A DNA stretch of 64,000 nt from Streptomyces sp. CB02959 (GTDB taxonomy: Bacteria; Actinomycetota; Actinomycetes; Streptomycetales; Streptomycetaceae). The position numbers were made by a program, and so were the translations under genes. Where the stretch lies: contig NZ_NNBP01000016.1 in assembly GCF_002803155.1 (NCBI RefSeq), positions 1 through 64,000 of the forward strand, read 5' to 3'. Under the pieces are notes generated by a model, which made no database searches, was not told the origin of the DNA, and saw nothing but the letters and a program-made list of their open reading frames with translations. Shown piece by piece: positions 8,998 to 17,745 of the stretch. Positions within the stretch are counted from its first letter, which is position 1. Every line of letters begins with the position of its first letter.

Positions 8998-11079
8998 GTG
9001 ACATCGGGGGAGCGCGAGCAGCGCGGGGCGGACGGGGCCGGTGCGGCGAACGGCGCGAACGGCCCCGGGCCGGCGGACGGTGCGCCGGGCGGCGCGGGCG
9101 GCGGTGTGCCGCGGGCGGCCTCCCGCAGCGGCCCGCAGCGCGGCGTCGACGACGACCTGACCGGGCGGCTGATCGGCGGCCGCTACCGCGTCACCGGCCG
9201 GATCGGCCGGGGCGGTATGGGCGTGGTCTGCCGGGCCGAGGACCAGGTGCTGGGCCGCGAGGTCGCGCTCAAGGTCCTCCGGGCCTACACCGACGCCTCC
9301 GCCCCCGAACTCGCCGACCTGCGCACCCGGATGCAGCGCGAGGCGCGGGCCGCGGCCCGGATCCGGCACTCCGGTGTGGTGACCGTCCACGACGTCATCG
9401 ACGAGGCCGGACGCCCGGTCATCGTCATGGAGCTGGTGGACGGGCCGTCGCTGGACGACGCCATCGGCGCGCAGGGCCCGTTGGATCCGCGGGAGATCGC
9501 CCGGATCGGGGCCGCCGTCATGGACGCGCTGGACGCCGCCCACGAGGTCGGGGTGCTGCACCGCGACGTCAAGCCCGGCAACGTCCTGCTGGAGCGCCCG
9601 GGGCGGTCCCCGGACCGGGCCGGCTCCGGGGAAGGCCGGGTGGTGCTCACCGACTTCGGCATCGCCAGCATCGAGGCCCCCGGGGACGGCGCCAGCACCA
9701 ACATCACCCGCAGCGGCGAACTGGTCGGCTCGCTCGACTACCTCCCGCCCGAGCGCGCCCAGGGCCTGGACCCCACCCCCGCCTCGGACATCTGGTCGCT
9801 GGGCATGACGCTGTACGCGGCGGCCGAGGGCGGCGCCGCGCCGTTCCGCCGCACCTCGGTGTACTCGACGCTGACCGCGATCGTCACCGAACCGCTGCCC
9901 GAACCGCGCCGGGCCGGACCCCTGACGCCCGTCCTGTACGCCTTGATGGCCAAGAACCCGGCCGACCGCCCGTCCGCCGCCCAGGCCCGCAGCATGCTCC
10001 GCGCGGTGGCGGAGGGCCGCGACCCCGGCGTGACGCCGCCCGCCCCGCCGCCGGTCCCGCAGCCCGGCATGCCGTACGCGCCCACCGCCACGGACGTGAC
10101 GGCGGGGGCGGGGCCGCTGACCGGTCCCGCGGGTGCCGGGGTGGCGCCGGCCGGTTGGCTCGGCGGCCCGGGCGCCCGGGGCGGCGCCGTGCCGCAGCCG
10201 CCCGGCCCGAACGCGCATTACGGGCGGCCGGTCCACGACCCGTCGGCTACGGTGGCCGGTTCCGCGGCGGGCATCACCGGCCCGCACCCGTACCAGGGCG
10301 CCCCCGACGGCGACACCGCGCGACTGCCGGCCCGCCGGCGCCGGCGGGTGCTGCTGGCGGCGGCGGCCGTCCTGGCCGTGCTGGCCGGCGGCGGTGGCCT
10401 CACCTACGCGCTGGTCGGCTCCGGCTCCGGCGACCGGGACACCGCGAGCGACCGGCAGGCGGCCGCACCGGCCACCACACCGGGGACGAGCCGACCGAGC
10501 GTCTCCGCCGGCAAGGGCGGCGCGGGCGACGGCAAGGCCACCAGCCCGTCGCCGGCCGGCTCGACGACCCCCTCCGGGGCCCCCTCCGCGTCCGGAAACC
10601 CCAAGCCCGGCGTGCCGGGCGGTGGTCCGGGCGGCCAGACCGGCGGTACGGCCGCGGGCGGAAGCCAGGGCGGCACGGACGGCGGTGGCACCGCGGGCGG
10701 GGCGCACGGCGGCACCTCCGGCGGTACGACCACCGGCGGCTCCGGTTCCGCCGCCGGCGGTGGCAGTGGCGGCAGCGGCGGGGGACCCACCCCGGGACCG
10801 TCCTGCGCGGACGCCGGCGGCGGCAAGGCCAACTGCGACGTGTGGCGCACCGCGACCTCGTACACCGACTCCTTCCAGCAGGTCGGCCACCTCAATGCGG
10901 GCACCAACTACTTCTACTGCCAGGCGAAGCTGGGCCGTCGCGAGACGTACGGGAAGTGGACCAACGTGTGGTGGGCCAAGACCGATGACGACAGCGGCAA
11001 TTCCGGCGTCTACATCAGCGTCGTGTACCTCACCGGCGGGGAGAACGACCAGCCGGTGCCCGGGCTGCGGGCCTGCTGA
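8998..11079 (+). CDS. membrane Ser/Thr protein kinase with secreted C-terminal domain
   Basis: A 693-residue eukaryotic-type kinase. After a Gly/Ala-rich N-terminus, the kinase domain runs from about residue 58 to 335. It has GRGGMGVV (P-loop), the ATP lysine in VALKVL near 92, HRDVKPGN at about 188 with catalytic Asp, and DFG at about 219. One transmembrane helix (LLAAAAVLAVLAGG) lies near residue 452. Outside is a long Gly/Thr/Ser-rich linker, then a roughly 85-residue cysteine-containing domain with Trp/Tyr-rich SH3b-like character, not PASTA repeats. It may sense the cell envelope. The GTG at 8998 follows GCGAGGGGA. The antisense 815-codon frame is a shadow. Confidence 0.9.
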   Translation: MTSGEREQRGADGAGAANGANGPGPADGAPGGAGGGVPRAASRSGPQRGVDDDLTGRLIGGRYRVTGRIGRGGMGVVCRAEDQVLGREVALKVLRAYTDASAPELADLRTRMQREARAAARIRHSGVVTVHDVIDEAGRPVIVMELVDGPSLDDAIGAQGPLDPREIARIGAAVMDALDAAHEVGVLHRDVKPGNVLLERPGRSPDRAGSGEGRVVLTDFGIASIEAPGDGASTNITRSGELVGSLDYLPPERAQGLDPTPASDIWSLGMTLYAAAEGGAAPFRRTSVYSTLTAIVTEPLPEPRRAGPLTPVLYALMAKNPADRPSAAQARSMLRAVAEGRDPGVTPPAPPPVPQPGMPYAPTATDVTAGAGPLTGPAGAGVAPAGWLGGPGARGGAVPQPPGPNAHYGRPVHDPSATVAGSAAGITGPHPYQGAPDGDTARLPARRRRRVLLAAAAVLAVLAGGGGLTYALVGSGSGDRDTASDRQAAAPATTPGTSRPSVSAGKGGAGDGKATSPSPAGSTTPSGAPSASGNPKPGVPGGGPGGQTGGTAAGGSQGGTDGGGTAGGAHGGTSGGTTTGGSGSAAGGGSGGSGGGPTPGPSCADAGGGKANCDVWRTATSYTDSFQQVGHLNAGTNYFYCQAKLGRRETYGKWTNVWWAKTDDDSGNSGVYISVVYLTGGENDQPVPGLRAC

Positions 11080-11368
11080 ACGCGGGCGGCACCCGCCCGG
11101 CGCCGCGCACCCATGGGACTCCGGCATATGCGACGTACCGCCCCGCCGGCGGTCGTCCGGAGGCCGTGCGCGGGTGGGGGTTTCGGTGCTGGAGGGGCGG
11201 GGGAGCGCTTGATTGCCGGGGCATCGCGGCGGGGGAGGCGGACCGGCGTCCCCTGTGCGGTGTGTTCCTCCAGCATGTTCCCGGCGTCGCACGCGGCCCG
11301 TGGTCCCGAGCGTTTCCGTGGCAGGGTGTTGCGGGCAACTCACCTGGGTCTAGGGAAGAGGGGAAACC

Positions 11369-12403
11369 GTGATCGTCTGGCTGAACGGCACGTTCGGTGC
11401 GGGCAAGACCACTGTGGCTCATGAAGTGCTCGACCTGCTTCCCGGAAGCACGCTCTACGACCCGGAACTCCTCGGCGGCGGGCTGCGGTTGATGCTGCCG
11501 GCCAAGCGGTTCGAGGAGGTCGACGACTACCAGGACCTGCCGTCCTGGCGGCGCATGGTCGTGGACACCGCGGCCGCCCTGCTCACCGAGGTGCCGGGCC
11601 CGCTGGTGACGCCGATGGCGCTGCTGCGCCAGGAGTACCGCGACGAGATCTTCGGCTCCCTGGCGGCCCGCCGGATACCCGTCCGACATGTCCTCCTCCA
11701 TGCGGAGGAAACGATCCTGCGGGAGCGTATAGCCCACCGCGAGGAGAAGCCCGGCGACCCCGAGGGCAACGCCTCCGTGCGCCGCTGGTGCCTGGAGCAC
11801 CTGGGTCCCTACGCGCACGCCCTGGACTGGCTCAAGAGCGATGCGCACGTCGTGGACACCACCGCCCTGACACCCCGCCAGGCCGCCGAGCGGGTCGTCG
11901 AGGCCGTCCGCACCGGCGCCGGCGCCTGCGACATCGTGCAGACCCCCGAACCCACCGCGGAGACCCTCGCCGCCGGAGTGCTGCTCTTCGACGACCAGGA
12001 CCGCGTGCTGCTGGTCGATCCGACGTACAAGCCCGGCTGGGAGTTCCCCGGCGGCATCGTGGAACCAGGCGAGGCGCCCGCCCACGCCGGCGTACGGGAG
12101 GTGGCCGAGGAACTCGGCATCCAACTCCCGCACCCCCCAAAGCTGTTGGTCCTCGACTGGGAAGCCCCCAAGCCCCCCGGCTTCGGCGGCCTGCGGCTGC
12201 TCTTCGACGGCGGCACCCTCACCGAGGACACCATCCGGGAACTCCTGCTGCCCGGCTCCGAACTGCGTGCCTGGCGCTTCGTCACCGAATCCGAGGCGGA
12301 GACCATGCTGCCGCCCGTCCGCTGGAACCGCCTCCGCTGGGCACTACGAGCCCGCGAACGGGGCTGCCCGCTGCATCTGGAGGCGGGCGTTCCGTTGACC
12401 TGA
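11369..12403 (+). CDS. TmrB-like P-loop kinase fused to a NUDIX hydrolase
   Basis: A 344-residue two-domain protein. Residues 1 to about 180 form a P-loop NTPase starting IVWLNGTFGAGKTTVA, with DPELLGG and an RRIPVRHVLLHA block, resembling the tunicamycin-resistance protein TmrB. Residues about 195 to 330 form a NUDIX domain with the complete box GX5EX7REVAEELG at GGIVEPGEAPAHAGVREVAEELGI. It probably couples small-molecule phosphorylation with hydrolysis of a nucleoside diphosphate-linked substrate. The GTG at 11369 is at the start of the Walker A strand. The preceding 289 bp hold nothing I can identify. Downstream is the first large palindromic repeat. Confidence 0.85.
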   Translation: MIVWLNGTFGAGKTTVAHEVLDLLPGSTLYDPELLGGGLRLMLPAKRFEEVDDYQDLPSWRRMVVDTAAALLTEVPGPLVTPMALLRQEYRDEIFGSLAARRIPVRHVLLHAEETILRERIAHREEKPGDPEGNASVRRWCLEHLGPYAHALDWLKSDAHVVDTTALTPRQAAERVVEAVRTGAGACDIVQTPEPTAETLAAGVLLFDDQDRVLLVDPTYKPGWEFPGGIVEPGEAPAHAGVREVAEELGIQLPHPPKLLVLDWEAPKPPGFGGLRLLFDGGTLTEDTIRELLLPGSELRAWRFVTESEAETMLPPVRWNRLRWALRARERGCPLHLEAGVPLT

Positions 12404-12411
12404 CGGTTCGT

Positions 12412-13020
12412 TGCGCTTGGTTGGGCCCCGCACGTTGTCGGCGTCCCCGCCGTGGGGCTTGCTGTTTTTGCGCCTGGCGGCGCGGGCCGTTGCCGTTGTG
12501 CGGCGTCGTTTCGCCTGCGGCGGGCGTTGCCGCTGCGCGGGGCGGGTCCGCTGCGCGGGGCTGGTCGGGTGCGGTGCCGGGTCTGTGGGGTGGGGGTGTG
12601 CCGGACTGCTTCGCTTTACGTCCGGCACACCCCCACCCCACAGACCCGTCCCCTCCCGTTGATGGGTGGGAAAAGGCCGGTGGGGCTGCGCGTGAGTGGG
12701 ACGGTGCGGGTCCGTTGTTGAGTGGTGACCGGGATTGAGTAGCGACCGGTAGGCGACCACTCACGCTGGCCCCCACCCACCGTCTTTCCTCACCACCACC
12801 GGGAGGGGTCGGGGCGGAGGGGTCGGTGTGCAGGACGTAAAGCGCAGCAGTCCTGCACACCGACCCCTCCGACCCGACACCGCACCCAACAGCCCCGCGC
12901 AGCGGACAACAGCCCGCCGCCAGGCGACACGACGCCGCACGGCGGCAACGTACGAGTGGGCCCGCGCCGCCAGGCGCGACGGCGAGCAACCCTCACGGCG
13001 GGACAGCCCCGAAGCTCCAG
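12412..13020. repeat. large palindromic repeat element, copy 1
   Basis: About 600 bp of non-coding DNA that is one imperfect inverted repeat, with a second copy at 24990-25590. The outer arms carry CCCGCCGTGGGG at left and CCTCACGGCGGG at right, then GCGCCTGGCGGCGCGG on both arms. Inside are two large hairpins. Hairpin A is a 28-bp perfect stem, 12579-12606 with 12620-12647. Hairpin B is a 29-bp stem with one mismatch, 12808-12836 with 12850-12878. Each has a 13-base loop, TGCTTCGCTTTAC and GTAAAGCGCAGCA, complementary at 12 of 13 positions. The centre is itself palindromic (GAGTGGTGACCGG ... CCGGTAGGCGACCACTC). It may terminate transcription or act as a mobile or architectural repeat. Boundaries are approximate. 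Confidence 0.85.
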
Positions 13021-13194
13021 AGTCATAGTTCTGGAGTGATCACCTGTGGTGGCGTCCACACTGGTCAAGTCGTCGCACGAAGCAGCAGCATCTACGCAGG
13101 TCAGCCCCGGTGCGGGAAACCTCCGCCCTCCTACGAAGTGCATGGAAAACCGTGCAACTGTAGGAACCGCGTTCGCCGAGAACCTGGGAGGGGG

Positions 13195-13657
13195 CCGGTG
13201 CATCCGATTGTCGGTCCGAACAGACGAGACGACCAGCCCCGAGCGGCAGCGCGAGGCCGACGACATAGCGGCGGCAGCGCTCGGGATCGATTTCGGCGAG
13301 GGTGACGGGCTGCGGGAGTCGCAGAGCATCAGCGACCGCGTGACCGGTGCCCAGGCAGCCATGCGCAAGATGGCGCTCCGGTGGCGCGGCGGCGGACGTT
13401 CGCCGTACGGGTACCTGCCTGCCCCCATGTCCAAGGAACACGGCAGGGTCGGCTGGACCCTGGTCCCGGATCCGGACGCCGTGCGAGTCATTGAGCGGAT
13501 CATTGCGGCGCTGTTGGACGGTAAGAGCCCGCATGCCATCGCGCTGATGCTCAACGCGGACGGGGTGCTGTCCCCCTCGGAGTACTGGAAGGCGTACAAG
13601 GCACGCACCAAGGCACCGCCGACACGGAGACGGACGCGCCGAAGAAGAAGCCCGTGA
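13195..13657 (+). pseudogene. serine integrase remnant (internal deletion, truncated)
   Basis: The frame begins with serine-integrase N-terminal sequence (IRLSVRTDETTSPERQRE), then jumps from GEGDGLRE directly to SQSISDRVTGAQAAMRKM. This skips roughly 100 or more residues of the catalytic domain. It continues through the recombinase domain (GGGRSPYGYLPAPM, WTLVPDPDAVRVIERI, LNADGVLSPSEYWKAYKAR) and then runs into an Arg/Pro-rich out-of-frame tail. The zinc ribbon and coiled-coil domains are missing. It is a dead integrase, unlike the intact one at 39884, and marks an older integrated element. Confidence 0.82.
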
Positions 13658-13785
13658 TCCGATAGCACAGACGCACGCCATGAGTCCCGTTCGACCATGA
13701 GTCGGACGGGGCTTCGCTTATCCGCCTTTGGAACGGCATGGTAGGCGCTGTCGAACACGAACGCGCTCACGTAGTAGGGGAGAAC

Positions 13786-14223
13786 ATGAAGCGCACAACC
13801 ACGGCCGTACTCGCTGCGGCAATGGCCATCGCGGCACTGTCCGCATGCGATGCCGACGGCCCGAACACAAAGACGGCCAAGAGCGCGCCGGCAACCGCGG
13901 CACCTACCACAGAAAGCACCCCGAGCAGCAAGGACGAGGACGCGTCTAAGGATGGCGCCGCGCCGGCCCTGAACGCCGAACAGACCCAAAAGCTCATGGG
14001 CGCACTCAAAGCGGTAGACCCAGCGCTAGGTGACAACGAGAAGTGGGCGCTCGCAGCGTCTGGGACCATCTGCGCAGACATTCGAGCGGGGCAGGCTGAC
14101 TCTGACGTGCTGCAAGGGGCAAAGCTGCGCTTTCAGGGGACTACGCCCGGCACCATCAAGTCACTGTCGGATGGTCAGGCGGCGCGCATCGTGACAGCGG
14201 TTAAGTCGTCGTTCTGCAAGTAG
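13786..14223 (+). CDS. small lipoprotein of a mobile-element scar
   Basis: A 145-residue protein with a signal peptide MKRTTTAVLAAAMAIAALSAC ending in the lipobox LSAC, so Cys21 should be lipidated and the protein anchored outside the membrane. A Thr/Ser/Lys-rich spacer (about residues 25-65) precedes a small helical domain with two Cys (TICADIRAG and the terminal KSSFCK). These may form a disulphide, a layout like actinobacterial DUF732-type proteins. The ATG at 13786 follows AGGGGAG. The function is unknown. A frameshifted paralogue follows at 14356. The pair sits next to the integrase remnant and looks like cargo of the lost element. Confidence 0.75.
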   Translation: MKRTTTAVLAAAMAIAALSACDADGPNTKTAKSAPATAAPTTESTPSSKDEDASKDGAAPALNAEQTQKLMGALKAVDPALGDNEKWALAASGTICADIRAGQADSDVLQGAKLRFQGTTPGTIKSLSDGQAARIVTAVKSSFCK

Positions 14224-14234
14224 GTCAGAGAACC

Positions 14235-14265
14235 AGCCCCGTTCGGCCCCGTGCCGGGCGGGGCT
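14235..14265. terminator. hairpin terminator after lipoprotein gene
   Basis: AGCCCCG at 14235-14241 pairs with CGGGGCT at 14259-14265 around a G/C-rich loop, followed by TT. It lies 12 bases after the lipoprotein stop. Confidence 0.7.
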
Positions 14266-14355
14266 TTCCGCTGGACGAATCCTGGTATTCCCGCACCAGG
14301 CAGACAAGCCCCGTGATAGGTATCCGCCGATCATCTACAGACACAAGGGGTGACA

Positions 14356-14795
14356 ATGAAGCGGAAGGCGTTGGCTATAGGGGGAGTTGCGGTGCTCGCG
14401 TTCCGCGGGGTCTTGTCGCTCTTCGAGGACGAGAGGACAAGGCGGTAGCCGAGAGCCCGAGACCGACCGCTACGGTGCAAGCGCAGCCGGAGAGACCGAG
14501 CGCGGAAGCCCCACGCCCCTCGGGGATCCCCTCGCCGGACGCTGCACAGACAGCAGACCTGATACGCGCTCTGAGCGCCATCGACCCGGGGCTGGTGGCC
14601 AAGGAGAGTCGCGCCGTTGACCGTGCCCGCAACGTGTGCAGCGACATCAAGGACGGCAAGGACGCGGCGACGGTCCAGCGGAACGCGAAAACGCGGTACG
14701 AGGGTGGCGCGGTGCCAAGCCTCACGGACGACCAGACCGCGAACATCGTGACCGCTGTAAAGGTGTCGTTTGTAAAGGTGTCGTTCTGTTCGTAA
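14356..14795 (+). pseudogene. frameshifted paralogue of the lipoprotein
   Basis: The ATG at 14356 opens a signal peptide like that of the upstream gene (MKRKALAIGGVAVLAF), but it reaches a stop after about 30 codons. The mature domain continues in another frame from about 14440. That part has Pro/Ala-rich spacer, CSDIKDGKDAATVQRNAKTRY and a terminal IVTAVKVSF block matching the intact paralogue. The lipobox Cys is also missing (GVLSLF). The last codons contain a 15-bp tandem duplication (KVSFVKVSFC). It is a decayed gene duplicate. Confidence 0.7.
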
Positions 14796-14808
14796 CGCCC
14801 CACTGACA

Positions 14809-14838
14809 AGCCCCGCTCGGCACTGGCCGAACGGGGCT
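14809..14838. terminator. hairpin terminator after lipoprotein pseudogene
   Basis: AGCCCCG-TCGG pairs with CCGA-CGGGGCT between 14809 and 14838, a compact stem just after the pseudogene stop, closing the element scar before the convergent M20 peptidase. Confidence 0.72.
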
Positions 14839-14921
14839 CGTCTGTTCTTCAGCGCTACTCCCGAAGTCTCGGTACCGTAGAGGTCCCCGTTACGAGCTTC
14901 GGGAAGCCAAAAACGTGGGAA

Positions 14922-16283
14922 TCAGACCCGCTCCGCGGCGAACCGCTGGAGGAACAGGGCCTCGGCCAGGGACAGTCGTTCCAGTTCGTCGGGGGAGACG
15001 CTTTCGTTGACGGCGTGGATCTGGGCCTCCGGCTCGCTGAGGCCGATCAGGAGGATCTCCGTGTCGGGGTAGAGGCCGGCCAGGGTGTTGCACAGGGGGA
15101 TGGAGCCGCCCAGGCCGGAGGTCTGCATCTCCTGCCCGTCGTACGCCTCGCTCAGTGCCGCCGCCATCGAGGCGTACGCGGGGCTGGTGGTGTCCGCGCG
15201 GAACGGCTGGCCCTGGCCGACCTGCTCGACGGCGACGCGGGCACCCCATGGGGCGGCGCCTTCCAGGTGTGCGGTGAGCAGCTTGGTGGCGTCGACGGCG
15301 TCGGTGCCCGGGGGGATCCGCAGGCTCACCAGGGCGCGGGCCGAGGCGTGCACGGAGGGGGTGGCGCCGACCACCGGCGGGCAGTCGATGCCCAGGACGG
15401 TCACGGCGGGCCGGGACCAGAGGCGGTCGGCGATCGTGCCCGTGCCGATGAGCCCGACGCCGTCCAGGACCTTGGCGTCCTTGCGGAAGTCCGCCTCCGG
15501 GTACTGCAGGCCCTCCCAGGTGGCGTCCGCGGCCAGTCCGCGGACGGTCGTCGAGCCGTCCTCGGCGCGCAGCGAGTCCAGGATCCGGATCAGTGCGGCC
15601 AGTGCGTCCGGGGCCGCGCCGCCGAACTGGCCGGAGTGCAGGTTGCCCTCCAGGGTGTCGACCCGGACCTGCAGCATCGTCATGCCGCGCAGCGTCGCGG
15701 TGACCGTCGGCAGGCCGGCCCGGAAGTTGCCGGAGTCGCCGATGACGATGGCGTCGGCCGTGAGGAGTTCCGGGTGCGCCGTGGCGTACTGCTCCAGGCC
15801 GCCGGTGCCCTGTTCCTCCGAACCCTCGGCGATCACCTTGATGTTGACCGGGATGCCGCCGTGCTCCTTGAGCGTCCGCAGTGCGGTCAGGTGCATGATC
15901 ATGCCGCCCTTGCAGTCCGCGGCGCCGCGTCCGTACCAGCGGCCGTCGCGCTCGGTCAGCTCGAACGGCGGGCTGATCCAGGCGTCCTCGTCCAGGGGCG
16001 GCTGGACGTCGTAGTGCGCGTACAGCAGGACCGTCGGCGCGCCGGCCGGGCCGGGGAGGTAGCCGTAGACGGACTGGGTGCCGTCCGGGGTGTCCAGCAG
16101 TGCCACGTCCTGGAAGCCCTCGGCCCGCAGTGCGTCCGCGATCCAGCGGGCAGCGGCCTCGCTCTCGCTCTTGGGGAACTGGGCGAAGTCCGCGACCGAC
16201 TTGAAGGCCACCAGCTCGGCGAGTTCGGTCCTGGCCCGCGGTTGCAGGGCGGCTACGGTCTGGGCGAGTGCGCTGTCGGGCAT
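14922..16283 (-). CDS. M20 family metallo-dipeptidase
   Basis: A 453-residue zinc peptidase of the M20/M25/M40 family, probably a cytosolic dipeptidase. The di-zinc site is visible: YAHYDVQPP (His plus catalytic Asp) near residue 91, GAADCKGG (bridging Asp) near 123, and SEEQGTGG (general base Glu pair) near 155. The lid-dimerisation domain follows (LHSGQFGG). The C-terminal ligand region is SVSPDELER with an upstream His (EAQIHAVNE). The ATG at 16283 has an AAGGAG ribosome site. Upstream 180 bp separates it from the divergent reductase gene. Confidence 0.93.
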   Translation of the reverse strand: MPDSALAQTVAALQPRARTELAELVAFKSVADFAQFPKSESEAAARWIADALRAEGFQDVALLDTPDGTQSVYGYLPGPAGAPTVLLYAHYDVQPPLDEDAWISPPFELTERDGRWYGRGAADCKGGMIMHLTALRTLKEHGGIPVNIKVIAEGSEEQGTGGLEQYATAHPELLTADAIVIGDSGNFRAGLPTVTATLRGMTMLQVRVDTLEGNLHSGQFGGAAPDALAALIRILDSLRAEDGSTTVRGLAADATWEGLQYPEADFRKDAKVLDGVGLIGTGTIADRLWSRPAVTVLGIDCPPVVGATPSVHASARALVSLRIPPGTDAVDATKLLTAHLEGAAPWGARVAVEQVGQGQPFRADTTSPAYASMAAALSEAYDGQEMQTSGLGGSIPLCNTLAGLYPDTEILLIGLSEPEAQIHAVNESVSPDELERLSLAEALFLQRFAAERV

Positions 16284-16464
16284 GGAACGCTCCTTGTGGG
16301 CGCGGTGTCGGCTACGTGCGGGCACGTGCGGCGGGGTGAGCCGGGCGGACCCGGACGTACGGGTGGGCGTGCGCTCGATCTTCCCACAGGCGGTCCGCGC
16401 GGCGGCGGCCCGTAGGATGCGGGCGGTACGCGCAGCCAGGCATCGGACGGGAGCGGAAGCACAG

Positions 16465-17745
16465 GTGAGCAGCGAGCAGGCAGCCGAGGACAACCAGCAG
16501 GTGTGGGACGTCGTGGTGGTGGGCGCGGGGCCCGCGGGCGCCTCGGCGGCACACGCCGCGGCGTGTGCGGGGCGCCGGGTGCTGCTCCTGGAGAAGGCCG
16601 AACTCCCCCGCTACAAGACCTGTGGCGGCGGCATCATCGGCCCGTCCCGGGACTCCCTGCCGCCCGGCTTCGAACTGCCGCTGCGCGACCGGGTGCACGC
16701 GGTGACGTTCTCGCTCAACGGCCGGATGAACCGCACCCGCCGTTCCAAGCACATGCTCTTCGGGTTGATCAACCGCCCCGAGTTCGACGCCGCGCTGGTG
16801 GAGTCCGCCAAGGACGCCGGGGCGCGGGTCCGTACCGGTGTCACCGTCTCGCGGGTGGAGCAGCACGGCGCCAACGTCCCCGACCGGCGGACCGTCGCGG
16901 TGGTGCTCGGTGACGGCGAGGTGGTGCTGGCCCGTGCGGTGGTCGGCGCGGACGGCAGCGCGAGCCGGATAGGCGCGCATGTCGGTGTCAAGGTCGACCA
17001 GGTGGATCTGGGGCTGGAGGCCGAGATCCCGGTGCCGGAGACGGTCGCCGAGGACTGGGCGGGCCGGGTGCTGCTCGACTGGGGCCCGATGCCCGGCAGT
17101 TACGGCTGGGTGTTCCCCAAGGGGGACACCCTCACCGTCGGGGTGATCTCGGCCCGCGGCGAGGGCGCGGCGACCAAGCGCTATCTGGAGGACTTCATCG
17201 GGCGGCTCGGCCTGGCCGGTTTCGAGCCGCGGATCTCCTCCGGGCACCTGACCCGCTGCCGGACCGACGATTCGCCGCTCTCCCGCGGCCGGGTGCTGGT
17301 CTGCGGTGACGCGGCGGGCCTGCTGGAGCCCTGGACCCGTGAGGGGATCTCGTTCGCGCTCCGCTCCGGGCGGCTGGCGGGGGAGTGGGCGGTGCGGATC
17401 TCCGAGGCGCACGACGCGGTCGACGCCCGGCGGCAGGCCCTGAACTACGCCTTCGCCATCAAGGCCGGGCTGGGCGTGGAGATGGCCGTCGGCCGTCGCA
17501 TGCTGGCCCTCTTCGCGCGCCGCCCGGGGATGTTCCACGCCGCGCTGACCGGGTTCCGGCCCGCGTGGCGGGCGTTCGCGAAGATCACCCGCGGTACCTC
17601 CACGATCGCCGAACTGGTCCGCACGCACCCGCTGGCCCGGCGTGCGCTGGACGCCCTCGACCGCGCGGAGGCGTCCCGGGAGGACGCGCCCGCCGCGCGG
17701 TCGGCGGAGGTCAGCGACCCGGAGCCGGCGGCCGAACGGCGGTGA
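16465..17745 (+). CDS. geranylgeranyl reductase family FAD-dependent oxidoreductase
   Basis: A 426-residue flavoprotein. The FAD-binding GxGxxG motif VVVGAGPAGASAAHAAA lies near residue 15, followed by the ELPRYKTCGGGI block typical of geranylgeranyl-reductase-like enzymes. The second flavin motif RVLVCGDAAGLLEPWTREGISFAL is at about 275. Such enzymes saturate isoprenoid chains of menaquinone or lipids, and the C-terminal helices may bind the membrane. The GTG at 16465 is chosen because the conserved core starts soon after. Its 3' end overlaps the convergent methyltransferase gene by 35 bp. Confidence 0.9.
   Translation: MSSEQAAEDNQQVWDVVVVGAGPAGASAAHAAACAGRRVLLLEKAELPRYKTCGGGIIGPSRDSLPPGFELPLRDRVHAVTFSLNGRMNRTRRSKHMLFGLINRPEFDAALVESAKDAGARVRTGVTVSRVEQHGANVPDRRTVAVVLGDGEVVLARAVVGADGSASRIGAHVGVKVDQVDLGLEAEIPVPETVAEDWAGRVLLDWGPMPGSYGWVFPKGDTLTVGVISARGEGAATKRYLEDFIGRLGLAGFEPRISSGHLTRCRTDDSPLSRGRVLVCGDAAGLLEPWTREGISFALRSGRLAGEWAVRISEAHDAVDARRQALNYAFAIKAGLGVEMAVGRRMLALFARRPGMFHAALTGFRPAWRAFAKITRGTSTIAELVRTHPLARRALDALDRAEASREDAPAARSAEVSDPEPAAERR

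Noticed and set aside
8896..11343. 815-codon open frame on the minus strand
   Set aside because: Antisense shadow of the Ser/Thr kinase gene, Gly/Arg/Pro-rich, no recognisable domain.
12428..13028. Several small open frames with shared peptides such as DVKRSSPAH and PDCFALRPAH
   Set aside because: They arise from the palindromic repeat read in different frames. The same peptides recur in copy 2, which shows they are repeat artefacts.
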